The position numbers and the translations under genes were made by a program. This document shows positions 35,835-47,460 of a DNA stretch of 64,000 nt, one piece after another. Under the pieces are notes generated by a model. That model was not told the origin of the DNA and did not search any database. It saw nothing but the letters and a program-made list of their open reading frames with translations. Origin of the DNA: Echinococcus granulosus (lineage: Eukaryota > Platyhelminthes > Cestoda > Cyclophyllidea > Taeniidae); contig NW_020170388.1 in the NCBI RefSeq assembly GCF_000524195.1, positions 1,633,262-1,697,261 on the forward strand, given 5' to 3'. How positions within the stretch are numbered: position 1 is the stretch's first letter; every line of letters begins with the position of its first letter.

Positions 35835-36960
35835 TTCGAAAGTTCAGGAGATTACATGTAGCTAGCGTATAGTAAAAACAAACAAAGCATTATTAGCAGA
35901 CAGTAGGTGTTATGGAATTAGGAGAGAGTGAAATCGTTTGGCCAGAATAACTGGTGATCGTACCCTGATATGTTTTTTTTTTTACGAGAGTGTGTGGGCG
36001 CTGTACACTATGGGCCGACGGGAGGGAGCATCAGTTTTGTTCCAAGTGTTGAGTCAAAGGTAACGACAGCTTTATTGTGTTCATAGCCTTTAGTTTATGA
36101 GATAATGTTTCCAATTCACTATAATTTAGCCACGAAAAATACACCTCAAAAAATCAAAAATATTCGTGTAATATCTGATGATAAAAATTACTAGGACCAT
36201 TGCAAACCTGCAGACTACCAAGGTAAATTGCAGGGTCTTTAGCAAAATTATTAGGTCACGGTTTCATGTTGCTAATGTTGCTTCGTAGTGCTAAGTTGCA
36301 TAGCTAAATTGTAGCGTCCCGAGACTCTCTGAAGACGAAAGAAGACACAATACTTGGGCAGAATATATATGTTCAGCACGGAGAAGGTGTCTGGGCTATT
36401 GGCATGGCCCGAAAGGCCAGCCCACCCAGCGAGGTACAAGGGGCTAATTCAAAGTACACAAGTAGTGCCTCACCGGAACCGAGGGATAAACCACTATCGT
36501 ATTACAAAATCAACTCCTGTATGCTCCGAATCCACTAAGTTGTGTAACCCCGTAATCTATTCTCCTTAAGCCCTTTCTTATATTGGCATTTTGTCCTTGT
36601 ACTATTTTGGCTTATTAGGACTTCCAAGAGGCCCAGGACACCAAAATTTATGCGCTATATGCAAGAAAGCATTAATAATTTCCTGTTAATTTTTAGGTGC
36701 TAATAAAATCAGTTTTATTTTATATGCGTTGCGTAATGTCTTTTTAAATAAACAATGAATATTGGATGTCTCAATTAAGCAAAATTTTACAGTGAAAGCT
36801 TAAGCACCTTTATTTGAATATGCACCGTAATATTTAGCCCTACTGTAATAATTTTGGCATAATGCTAATGAGCCCTCTGCAGTCTTACCATATTCGTTTA
36901 TTCAATTTTTATTTATATTATGAACGTGTTGTTACTTTGATGCTCGACCTTTTGGTGCAG
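35835..36960. promoter_or_regulatory. Shared 5' region of divergent CCDC113 and RCL1
   Basis: About 1.1 kb separates the start codons of CCDC113 (-) and RCL1 (+). It is AT-rich with no coding signal. The arrangement suggests adjacent or bidirectional promoters, but no specific core element can be identified. Confidence 0.4.
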
Positions 36961-36983
36961 AGCCGTTGAGCTCTGTTTTAACC
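36961..36983 (+). promoter_or_regulatory. Splice acceptor and 23-nt leader before the RCL1 start
   Basis: TTTTGGTGCAG ends at 36960, and the RCL1 ATG (context ACCATG) follows 23 nt later. This spacing equals that at BUB1 and fits a trans-splice acceptor or a 5' UTR intron. Confidence 0.45.
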
Positions 36984-39900
36984 ATGCCACCCATTGTATA
37001 CGAAGACGGACCGGTAGGTTTCAGACAGAAAATACTTTTGTCCGTGATTTCGAATCGACCTATACGTATTAAAAACATTCGAAGCAAGAGTAAGAATCCA
37101 GGTGTCACATCTGCTGAGGTGGATTATCTAAAACTCATTAATGAGCTAAGCAACGGTGCAATTGTGAAAGTGAACGATACTGGTAAGCCCTTTATTGTCA
37201 GTTGATGCACCAAAGGTTGTAACGTTTTCTTTTCCCCTGGAACCCTCATCGGTGGAGAAGTTGAGTTTACCTGTTCTGCAGAGCGTGGTTTAGGGTATTA
37301 CCTCGAGCCCGTTGTTCTGCTTTGTTCCTTCACAAAAGTCCCATTGATTCTAACTCTAAACGGCGTGACTAACAACCGCATTGATCCATCAGTCGACGTC
37401 ATTATGCAGAGCTGGTTGCCTTTTCTAAAGAAGTTTCTTCCACCGGCCTCTGCATCTGGCTTGAAAATGGAAATTAAAAAGAGAGGTGTTCCACCGAAGG
37501 GCGGAGGGAAAATCATTTTTACTTCTAAGCCTGCCAATTTCCTGTCCCCTATTCAACTTTTTACCCCTGGAAAAGTCTATAGGTAAGGTAGCTTTTGTAG
37601 TCTTGTCAATTCTCATCACCTTCCTAGAATCCGTGGTGTTTCATGGACTTGTCGTGTTAGTCCAGGTATTGCGTCACAGTTAATGCACGGTGCTAAGCAG
37701 CTTCTTAACTCGTTTCTCAGCGATGTGTACATAAATCTTGACCAAAGACGGGTTCGTATTCAGTGTTTTAAATTTTTTTGAGGGTTGTTTAATGCTTATT
37801 TTATACGACTTCTTTTGACAAAATCGAGTGTCAAAAATTCCAGAACAATGTACACGGCATTGATGCAATTGGGACATTAGTATTTTTTTCCTTAATCTTG
37901 GGATGGGCTAAACGAAATGGTTTAAATTTCCCAGAAAACTTTCTTTCCAAACTCCAGGATTTTCGTTAATCTCCGAAGACGTAATCGGTTGAATTCTTTT
38001 TGAGTGTTTTGTATCAATTCATGATGCTTATTGAAAAGTGCTTCTTACTGGCATGATATTTAAGATCATATTGCTTTGTTAGCTCAAAGTTCCCCTCAGC
38101 ATCTATTTATTCATCCTTTTGCGTTTTAAATCATTTTGGTTGGGGGAACACAGGGGTGAATTTGTAGTCGATCTTGAGTCTCAGTCGCTCCTAACGATGA
38201 ACACATTTGATAGAATGGCTGGTCTTTCAGGTGTTTTAAAGGGAAACCCGTCCCACTACTAGAAAGTTTTGAGTATCATCTTTTTCATTTAAAGCGAGAA
38301 GTGGCTGGTGGAAGCTCAGGCTTCGGTATGGTGCTGTGGGCGGAGACAAAAGAGGGAGTTTTCTACACCGCGGAGGTATGCAGTGCTGCCGAGAGTGATG
38401 CTGCCGCCCCCGCCCCTATTGTTCCGTCGGAACTCGGTTTTGAAGCTGCGTCTCGCCTGCTGGATCAGGTCATTTACATCTCGTTGACACGAGAAATTTG
38501 TCGTTTCTATCATCACTAGCTTCTTTTTTATTTTTATGTTTCACCCGAGTGTACTACTTTCAGTTGGGTATCCGATTTTATTCGTGCTTTGGCATCAGTG
38601 CTTTATAGCGGCATCTTCAACTTTAGCTTTGTGTTCGTTCAAACATTACTTCTTGGCCTTCACTCTGCATGGCTTCTTCACGTTCGTCGGCATGTACTGG
38701 CTATGTAGTTGGATGCATTACACGAGCACTATTTGTTTACCCCTAAAAATGACTTAATAAATTTTGGGTGGATTTCAACGGTTTTTTTTGCGACTTGATG
38801 GTCTATTCTATATACTTCAGTCTGCATGTCTTTCCAAATATCTATATTGTTAGCGATGACGTTTTTTAATTTAAGATGTGTGCGGAGTCATTTAGTCACT
38901 TGTTTAAATCTCTGACTACCTTAGCAGTTCAGTTTTTTTACTGTTCCTGTGCCGTATTACATGGGGTATTTGTTAATCAAATTCACCAAATGAGAACCAC
39001 GTATTTGCTCTTGATATTTCTTATTAATGAGTTCTCGTTGCCTTTTACGACAAAACGTCATACCGTTTGGTTTCAGATCTACCTGGGTGGGTGTGTGGAC
39101 GAGTCATTGCAGTCGACAGCACTGTCGCTGATGGCCTTCGAAGGGGGTCGAAACGCCAGTCAACTTCTCATCTCCGATCCTACACCCCACACCGTCCAGA
39201 CCCTTCGTCTCCTGCGTAAAGTCATAGGAGTGAGTCTCGCTCTCCTTCCTATTGTTCTCTCATCATTTTTGGTCTTTGTCATGTCTCATTCTTTTACATG
39301 CGAAGTTAGAGACGAATACTTCAGAAGTCCAGATAGTTCTTGAACTACTCCTTCAAGGTAAATTTGCATCCAGTAGTACGAGGCAGAATGACCGTTACAC
39401 TTGCTTTTTAAATTGATAATCCCTGTAGTTTTGCAATCTCCATACTTTGGCAAATTTTACCGAAGAACATACTTTATGGTAGCTCAAGGAAATTTCGCTT
39501 CGACGGTGGTCATTGTGCCCATGATATTCTTAGTTTGCGCGAAAGCTTGCAGCGATGAGTTTAGACGCCCAAAACTGTCCAAGCATTTGTATAAATCTGC
39601 TTTTATAAGTTAGAAGTGAATCTAACCATTTTTGCCTTTCCATTTTGGTCCATTCCATGCTTGCTACTACTATTTATGGGGCGATAAAGTTGGGTAGCTA
39701 GATGTGATTATCGTTTCAAATGCGCCATCCCTTTGGGTAAGATAATCCGAGCTAGCTAATTCATTTAGTTAAGAATGTTTACTGTGATTGCTGTGACTAA
39801 TCAATCTAAGGAACTATTTTATTACACGCTGGCTATTTCGCAAAATAGGATTGAGGTGAAAGGGTTAAGTGCCTGAAATCCGTCCGTCATAAAAGACAAA

Positions 39901-41708
39901 TAGGTTGGACTGTCGTAGGTTCAGTTGGTTCCGATGTTTTGCTTATAATTTCCCAACTTGGCTGCTATTATGTCAAATTGCTAACATTGTCTGAAGTACA
40001 CGAGAATGAACACTTTATCCACCTTAACTTAAATGGTAAACAGATATCCATTTGTCAATCAGGCAATCAAAAATTCCTACATTTTTCAGTGTATTTAGCT
40101 GCGGTGACTCATAGGGACTCGTGAAATGCATGTGATTGTTTCCGTGCGAGCCTTATAGAGGGTACTTTTATCGCATCAGCCTGTTGTCATAGTGTTTTTT
40201 GTTGTGTTCTATTTTCCTCCTATTTTGAATTCACATATCGTAAAATGCCGGTAAAGTCTGATGGACGTGATACGAGTTTGTCTGCTTTACGTATCAGGCT
40301 AAAGCGGATTCCTAAGTTGTAGGAGCTTCTCCCATTTGGAGAAGGCGCGACAGGTGCGAACTCACCATCCAGAAATTGTTTACAAATTTGGATTCAAACG
40401 ACGAATAACTGAAGACCTAATGCGCCTTGCGCAGGAAGACTTCATCTTTTTAGTAATATAGAATTGGGTTTTGGTATTAACACATTAGAATAAAAAATAC
40501 TACAATAGGAAAAATAGGCGATAGAGTAAAATTAAGTTTTCGGAGATTGTCGTAATGCCACAGCTCCTTCGAGCCTATATCAACTGGGACGAAAAAGTTG
40601 TGGAAGGGGCTAAGCAAATCGGCCCACCTGCATGCCTTGAAAGCAGACGATGTTAAGCTTGAAAGGCTGCCACTATTTGTGGTTCTTCACTTTTTATAAG
40701 CAATCTGGGCAGGCCCTTGGGAAAGAATTGCCCTCTTGTGATGGAGGATTATTTTTTCATTGTAATATCTGTCAAGATAACGAAGCTCCCGCTGGTTAAC
40801 CTCCAAATAATCCACTAACTGCTACCTCATTTCTTAGCTGTCTACCACTTCATCCCTAGAAGATCATGCTTGCTTTTGCGTGTGTGTGCGGAGGACTGTG
40901 GACGCACTTATTCGTCGGGAATTTGTTGCTGCGATGACCAAATAATTGCGCTTTTGATCGGTCTATTCACTACACTACGATGCAGCCCGGACTCGTGAAA
41001 GAGAACTTCTTCAGAAGTTTTGAAGGCTAGTGGAATACTGGGAAGGGAGTTTTATTATTAAAAGACAACGCAAGATGATCGTAAAATTTACTCGTGAAAT
41101 TAGTACTTGAAGATTGAAAAGTGAGTGTGGTCCATCCTCCATATTTCCTCGATGATATTTTTCTAGGTTTTGAGTAATATTGCTGATTTTTTTATGACAT
41201 TTAGGATCCAGTCACAGTTTTGCCATCCTTTTACGGAGAGTATATGATTAGGAATTTTACTGGAATTAGACTACTTGTAGACCTTGAATTCCCCTTGGAG
41301 TCAACAGGCCAATATTATTGCGGGTATCGTTGAATAATGCAAGTCGTGTCAGTGACATTTTCCTCGCGTTAGTTAATTCTACTTTCCTTGAAAAAAGCGT
41401 AAAATGGCGTGGAAAATAAATTGGAATATGAGTAAAGTCTCTTGTTTGACATCACTTGTTTATTTTTTCTTCAGGTAACGTTTGATCTGACCTATGCCGA
41501 TAGGATGAAATTGAATGAGGAGGAGGAGGAGGAGGAGGAGGAGGAGAAAGAGAAAGAGAAGAAAGAAATAGGATTGGAAGAGGAGAACACTAGTCGAATG
41601 GACGATAGTGAAGAGGCGAAGGAGGAGGCATCCTTGGAGCGTCCTGTTCCCCTCGTGGCAACGTGTTTTGGCTCGGGTCTGAGGAACATCAATCTGTCTA
41701 TCAGGTGA
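36984..41708 (+). CDS. RCL1: RNA 3'-terminal phosphate cyclase-like protein RCL1
   Basis: Nucleolar factor that works with the GTPase BMS1 in 18S rRNA maturation and belongs to the RTC/RCL1 fold, without known cyclase activity. Six exons join in phase to 416 residues (human 373): 36984-37182, 37216-37582, 37628-37751, 38295-38468, 39077-39229 and 41475-41708 (TGA). Matches include FRQKILLSVISNRPIRIKNIR at the N-terminus, RGLGYYLEP, LNGVTNNRIDPSVDV, KKRGVPPKGGGKIIF, RIRGVSWTCRVSP, GSSGFGMVLWAET and IYLGGCVDESLQS. The C-terminus reads FGSGLRNINLSIR. The extra length is mainly an acidic insert (about 353-390) with ten consecutive glutamates followed by a Lys/Glu run. The first intron is only 33 nt and the last is 2.2 kb. 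The donor after 38468 (GTCATT) is weak, but phase and homology support it. Confidence 0.94.
41517..41546 (+). repeat. GAG trinucleotide repeat inside the last RCL1 exon
   Basis: About ten tandem GAG codons run into GAGAAA-type units and code for the polyglutamate stretch of RCL1. Such repeats expand and contract readily, so the length may vary between individuals. Confidence 0.9.
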
Positions 41709-42423
41709 CCTACTGCATTTCTTTCAATCGCTGTGTACAAAAGATCTATCCCCTCTGTAATTTGACCAGCCAAATCTTTTCTAGAAAAATGAGATGTTTT
41801 TTTCGTTTTCGTTGGGGGTGGGATTTGCGTTGCCTAGCATTTGGTAGAGCGTTGGTTCTGCGTCCGATTGTTCCCTTCTAAGTGATTTTATTCCTCACAT
41901 TTATACCTGCCATTTTTGTGAGGACTAACAAAGGTGAGGCTCTTACGGTATCTGCTTCCTCAAGGTCGGATTAGAAGTCGAACATTTAACGGAATTCCCC
42001 AGAGCTATCAATTTCGACGAGGTGTCGTAAACACTTGCTTCTGCTAGAGTCATGTGATGTGGACACTCTCTGACATGTAGTGTCCTGACGGTTTAGCTAG
42101 CCAGCTAATCTTCTCTGTCGATAAATTGCCACTTTTGACATCGAAACAGATTCTTTGTATGCCTTAAAATAGCTTTACAAGCTTCACTAAAGCACGCTCA
42201 GAAGGGGGAAGACAAAGGACTGGATACATTTGACGATTAGGGGATTTGTGTACTTTAAAACAATTTATGCACCATCTGGCTGCATGGTCACCTGTTCCCA
42301 GGAAAGGAGATCGGAACAAGTTGACAAATGAGCCTCTATCAATCCCTTGAACGCCTTATGGCTTTCGGTCATCCCGGGAGAGTAGAAGAGTGGCGATGGT
42401 GAGACCTCGCACAAAAAATGCAG
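41709..42423. other. Spacer downstream of RCL1
   Basis: Non-coding sequence holding the RCL1 3' UTR. No canonical AATAAA was found close to the stop. No gene or repeat can be supported. Confidence 0.5.
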
Positions 42424-43414
42424 TTAAATATCTCGACCGCTTGGTTTGATTCTCAACTGTGATTTTTCTTCTGCTTTGGGCACTGTGTCAACGGGAGAAT
42501 AAGGAATGCTACCCATTCGTGGTAGTATCTGGGTCAGTTTTGGAAGGTAAACTGCATTGAGGGAGATCTTACCCAAGATTTGACGGCTTCTAACGGCGAG
42601 GATATTTGATCGTTCCTGTGGTAACTCTAGGAAGGGGGGTATCAGGTTCGGATGATATTGCTCCGCCTTCAAGGAGGATTTTGACACTCCGTTAGCGTTT
42701 GTTGGATAAATCTCGAAGTGGGGGATTCGTTTGAAGTAGTCAAACTTCCATTTTAACTTCCAGCCATAAACATCAGACGTTCCCCTCTCCTGCACTTGGA
42801 TTTGATAACCAGCAACCGAAATCCGGATCACTACCCGCCTGGATCGGGTTTGCTTGCTGTTGTCACCGATGTGACGCTTCCAACCTTTCCTGAACCCTAC
42901 CAGCAGATTTAAAGTAAATAAGCCACAGGAAGTCCTCGAAGGTTGTAGGCATGTCTGGAAGTCTATGCCACCAAAACAGAAGTCCAATCTTCTAAAAAAG
43001 AGATTTCGAGGCAGTTTTCCTTAATGTTTCACAGAGGTAATGAAGCACTTTATTTGAGCCAACGTCGACTGGGTGGAAATCGGGGTGGGGAAGGTGGAGA
43101 AAAAAAAAGAGTTCCACATGCATTTGTGTTGGATATTGAGCCTCAAAATTTTTAACTTGTCGCTCTCCACTTCTTGAAATGACAAGATAAAAATGCTTAA
43201 GACCGACAGAATAGGACAGGGTTGAAGGGAGATGCTGTCCTATTCTCCGAATTTCTCGCATATTTCTCCTGATGATGCTTATCGCCTTTTCTTGGCACGA
43301 GCCCCAGTCAATCACATCCACTCCTTCAAGGCAGAACAGAGAGTCAGGAGACAAAGATGACTTAAAAAACGATACGCTTAAGATTGAGCTTTTTGCTTCT
43401 GGAGACAAAATCAT
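42424..43414 (-). pseudogene. Intronless ORF pair separated by a one-base frame slip, unknown family
   Basis: Two minus-strand open frames abut. The first runs from an ATG at 43414 to a TAG at 42992 (140 codons). The second, in the next frame, is open across that stop and runs to 42424 (about 190 codons). The switch coincides with a run of six T on the coding strand at about 42994-42999, where one base fewer would keep a single frame of about 330 codons. The predicted protein is unrecognised, rich in basic and hydrophobic residues, with no clear signal peptide. It could be a decayed or processed gene copy, a sequencing error in a homopolymer, or chance. Nearby plus-strand frames (43570-43788) show no similarity either. 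Length and composition make coding origin plausible but not proven. Confidence 0.3.
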
Positions 43415-44169
43415 TTGCAAATGGGCCTCCTGCTAGGCAAATGCTCTCACGAGTAGCGACGCAGTGAAGAACATCCTCAACTCCTAGGGAGATTCACTGA
43501 CAGGATATAACATCGGAGGCAGTGGAATTGACAAGATTCATAATAGATGCTCTGTCTCTATAAAAAATAATGGCTATCTATCCTACCTCATGGGTGGGTT
43601 TCAAAGCACCAGCGTCTTTTGCGATAGTCAAAAGAGATAAATGGCCAGAGGGAGCCACCTTTTGCCTCCTACTGGACAGGGTTTTCGGTTCTGCAGGGTG
43701 GCCTTCAAGTCCCTCTGACGCTAACGGTAACCCATTCTTCTGTGTTGGTGTACCTTCTTACGGCTTCAAAACAGATTCGAGGTGTTTTTGAGCTCTTCAG
43801 TTAGCCCAGTAATAAGTTCTACGTGACTTGTTTGCCGCTTATTCATTTCAGACAGGCATATCAAAGTTGAGCACTATGATTGCAGTATTTCAGTAGGCTA
43901 TCGCCAACAAGTCTCCAGAATCTATTAGTCAACTTTACAAAGAAATTATTTTTTGAAACTGTCTGTGGCTACTACTGTTCACGTTCTCCGGTGTTAATCG
44001 GGAGGGTAGGTTTGCTCCAAAATTCCCTTTTTTCCAAGAAGAGCAAATCGGTCCATAGCTAATGCGTATACCACAATCCAATTAATTTAAATATTGAAAA
44101 GGTGTTTGGAGGCATTTCTGTTATTTTTCCAAACTCTACCATAAATTTGCTTAAATGAATCTCTTTTAG

Positions 44170-44230
44170 GTGATAAACAGGCAGAATGAATTGACTTTGG
44201 TTGCTGGGTGGTCATCACTGATCTACAAAG
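44170..44230 (+). other. Isolated exon-like segment
   Basis: An open 61-nt stretch (VINRQNELTLVAGWSSLIYK) is bounded by CTCTTTTAG and a strong AAAG/GTGAGA donor. No partner exon was found on either side, and the family is unknown. It may be a chance splice-like arrangement or a remnant of a lost gene. Confidence 0.2.
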
Positions 44231-44235
44231 GTGAG

Positions 44236-44261
44236 AAGGAGGAGGAGGGGGAGGAGGAGAG
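44236..44261. repeat. GGA-rich microsatellite
   Basis: A short purine repeat of GGA units with one G-rich interruption, immediately after the exon-like segment. Confidence 0.8.
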
Positions 44262-45335
44262 AGACAACCTTTGATCTCCCCTATAAAAGTTTAGTTGTTT
44301 GTAAAATTCCACATTGTCACAGTACACGGTGGCCTCATCTTTTTCATCCAATTGGCTAAAACCAGCAGTTAACTTTCGTCCAAAATAAAGGCAATTGTGA
44401 GTTTCAAATATTATCTTACCTTAACAACCAGATACGCTGCTTCAACATTATATATTCCCACTTTCTAATAACAGACTTATCATCTTGTTAAATAGACACT
44501 TAACCTACAGAAACTTAAGGAGTTGGGAAGTTAAAAATCACTCTACCCAACAGATCCACTGCTTATTTTCATAAAGAGAGGTTAAAATGTTTGTTGCCTC
44601 ACACTTGACAACTTCTCAGTCTACATTAAAACACTTGAACTTTTTTCCACCGTCTAGGCGGTTGGAAGGGAAAAATGAAACGAAGAGTGGAAGAGCATAG
44701 AAGCATTTACCTTCATGACTCCCCCAATTCGACTATCACAACAAGCTCTCATTTAATTACGCAAAAACCAGCAAGTTTAAATATACTGTTGTGAGAAGAA
44801 TGGTTTAAAATTTATCCTCTTTAGAGAGAATCTGTGGTGACAAAAACTGAAACCCCGCCAATCCTTTTGATTGAAACAAACCCTTGAAGCAACAGTGGGT
44901 ATTTATATGCCCTGTCAAGGAAAAATTACCTTATATGGCAAATAAAAGGTATCTGAAGACCCCAAAAAGTACATCAGCAAATAGTACTCATTGGGAAAAA
45001 GTAGCATAGTCCTTTTTTGAAAGTAAATTTTGGAAAAAATTTTATTTACCAACAGTTGATAAGTTGGGGTTGGAAATTAAAAAAAACTTTCTAAAAGCAC
45101 AAAAAGCTTACTAGATTTAAAATTAAAATGTTCCGTATTAGAGTCGGTGAGAAACACCGGCCACCACATCTTGGCTATTTCAGTGTTCGAAAGATCAAAT
45201 CAACCGCTACTCTAAAACTGAAAAAGAAAGTATGAAGGTATCTCCAGACCCTCTAATTTGTTGTAATAAGCTTAAATGGTCTGGTTGTAGATCAATTTTG
45301 CACAACCACTTATCATGAACAGGCGACGAACTCAT

Positions 45336-45351
45336 GTCACATATTTGTGAC
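45336..45351. repeat. Near-palindrome GTCACATATTTGTGAC
   Basis: A 16-nt inverted repeat with one mismatch at the centre. A perfect version, GTCACATATATGTGAC, occurs at 49734-49749, both followed by a similar short segment ending TTCG. The two may be relatives within a small foldback repeat. Confidence 0.5.
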
Positions 45352-45668
45352 TTTCGATTCAGATAAAAGAAAGGGGGCTTGGCATATGTGGCACTGATGG
45401 GAAAAGCATGTTAAACCACAGCAAGCTAATCCAGCATGGGTTGCTTTGAAAAGGGCAAAACCCACATTATGCATACTAAGGGATGGTATTTTAAATCAAA
45501 TCGAGACGGGCTTAGTCACAGCTCTCCTGAACGGTCACCTTTTATACACCTTTTTAGAAATGGTAGGACACATAAAAACTACTACAATGCAGCTGTAACA
45601 TGAACGATGGACTGGGCTAAACATATGGCATTTTCACATTTTCTCGTGTACAACAGCAGATCTGCGTT

Positions 45669-45691
45669 CACACACACACATGCACACACAC
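45669..45691. repeat. CA dinucleotide microsatellite
   Basis: An interrupted CA repeat with one TG step in intergenic sequence. Confidence 0.9.
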
Positions 45692-47269
45692 CCATTTCAA
45701 AAGGTAGATGTAGTGGCCATAATCATATATTTGGTTCAGAAGGAGGGCAACAGTAGACATTAATTTGAAGGCAAAACAGAAGTCATGCAGCAAATGTAAC
45801 ACATCATGGCCCGCCCACTTATAAAGCGCTCCAAAATTGCCCTGACTTGGTGCTAAACCATAGCTGCCGATAGGCAAATGCTATTACTGATTCCACCAGT
45901 CAATCCCATTACCGGAGAAAATGAGATGGTTTACGGGGGAGATTAAGTACAACCTTAAGTATTTTACAATTTGTGGATAAAAAAGGATCCCATTTTTAAT
46001 GCCCTAGTTTTTATGGTCTGTGCATGTCAAAAAGGGGATTTGTCTCGTTATGCACCAGTACGGATATCACTGGCATAACCGTGCACAAATTCTGGCCTGT
46101 TACAGACGCAAGAGAAACACCTCTTTTGCAGAGGGAAGTGGAGTGGCCTATGTATAAATCACTTTTATTGTTAAAGCAGGAAATAGAGTAGAGCATTTAC
46201 CATCTGTTGTCACATACTTCCATTATCGTGTAAGGAAGTAATCTGGGGAGAAAAAGGAACATCTGTGCCGGAGCTACAGCCGCTTTTGGCGTTAAAAAGC
46301 TGTAGCAAAGACTTTTCATGCACTGTCCGTTATTTTCGACAATCAGCTCACAAAAAGACTGTGAGCTTGTGGTTGTTGAAAAAAAGGAAGTAGTCAGACA
46401 ATCAGAGTTCGCCATGGGATGATTTAAAATGGCGCGGAGGATTTTAAAGAAACTAAGCTTTTTTAAAGAGGAGTAAGTTAAATATAGTATTGTAGTAGCT
46501 ATCAACTGTGAATTTTGAAACAAATTATGCACTTTATTAACGATTCTGATGCTTCTTTGATCTTAGGTTCAACTCCATGTACTCCACGATTCGTACACTA
46601 GATCACACTTTTATTAGACTCCACCTGTGAAAGAGATGCAAAGGTAATTCACAGAATTGGTTTTTTTTTAGCGTAAAGCACAGCTCTCCTTGGATTCTTT
46701 TGAATAGTGGTAGGATTTTTTAGCAAAGATGCACCCTATTCAAGTCTGCTTTCCAATTCACCAAAAAGAACTAAATAAGCCTACCTAGGAGAGGTGGAAT
46801 TCTAGTTTAAAGGAGCCATCTTTGCCACTCGGTTGCCTGAGGATGTTGCAAAAAAACGTTTCCTTTGGTTAAAGAGGAAAGGTCACCTCTCCACAGGTGC
46901 AAGTAGGCGGCCTTGAAACCGTTATATCGAGGTGATCGGTTTCCCACCACTCAAAAAAAGCATGACAAAGTAGATTTGCCACAAACAGCCAATTGAATGG
47001 GTCCTGATCCTACCTGACTTGTATTTGGCTGAAGGTGAGTGTCACATTCATATATTTTGGCATTTTTGACTGGGGAGAAATGAAGCTTTTCTCGGGTTGT
47101 CACATACCACTGAATTGATTTTATCCTCCAATTTATTCACCTTCAGGCGTAGGATTTCCAAAAAAACACTTCTCACTTCTAATTTGTTTGTCCTTAATCA
47201 CACAAGATGACATCTCCATTGAGGTATCTTTTGGCTGCTTAATGTGGTTTCTAAATTTGCGACATTTTG

Positions 47270-47460
47270 GCCGTTTCTCTCTTCAGGCCTTAGGTCTCAG
47301 ACCTTTTGATAGAGAAGATTGAATAGAGAATGACATCTGCTATTGTGTAGTTTAGAGGGTTTACAAGCCATCAAAGTTTTGAGGGTGAAAAAGGTGGGAA
47401 CTGATGTTTACCTCTGCCATGGGGATTGGTGACGCCTAATTAGGCACGAGGTTGGTTTAA
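47270..47460. repeat. Degenerate dispersed repeat, copy 1
   Basis: The part beginning near GGTCTCAGACC aligns by eye with 50455-50640 over about 70 nt at roughly two-thirds identity. A second patch of similarity (CACGAG followed by TTG) comes about 100 nt later in both. The repeat family is unknown and no coding content is seen. Confidence 0.35.

Larger units (their letters stand above)
44262..47260. other. AT-rich gene-poor sequence
   Basis: No supportable gene. Short frames on both strands look random. It contains a CA microsatellite at 45669-45691 and a 16-nt near-palindrome at 45336-45351. Several purine-rich patches are present without clear repeat boundaries. Confidence 0.6.

Noticed and set aside
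43570..43791. A plus-strand 73-codon frame near the antisense ORF pair
   Set aside because: No ATG-to-splice structure with partners, no recognised motif, and the length is within chance for this region.
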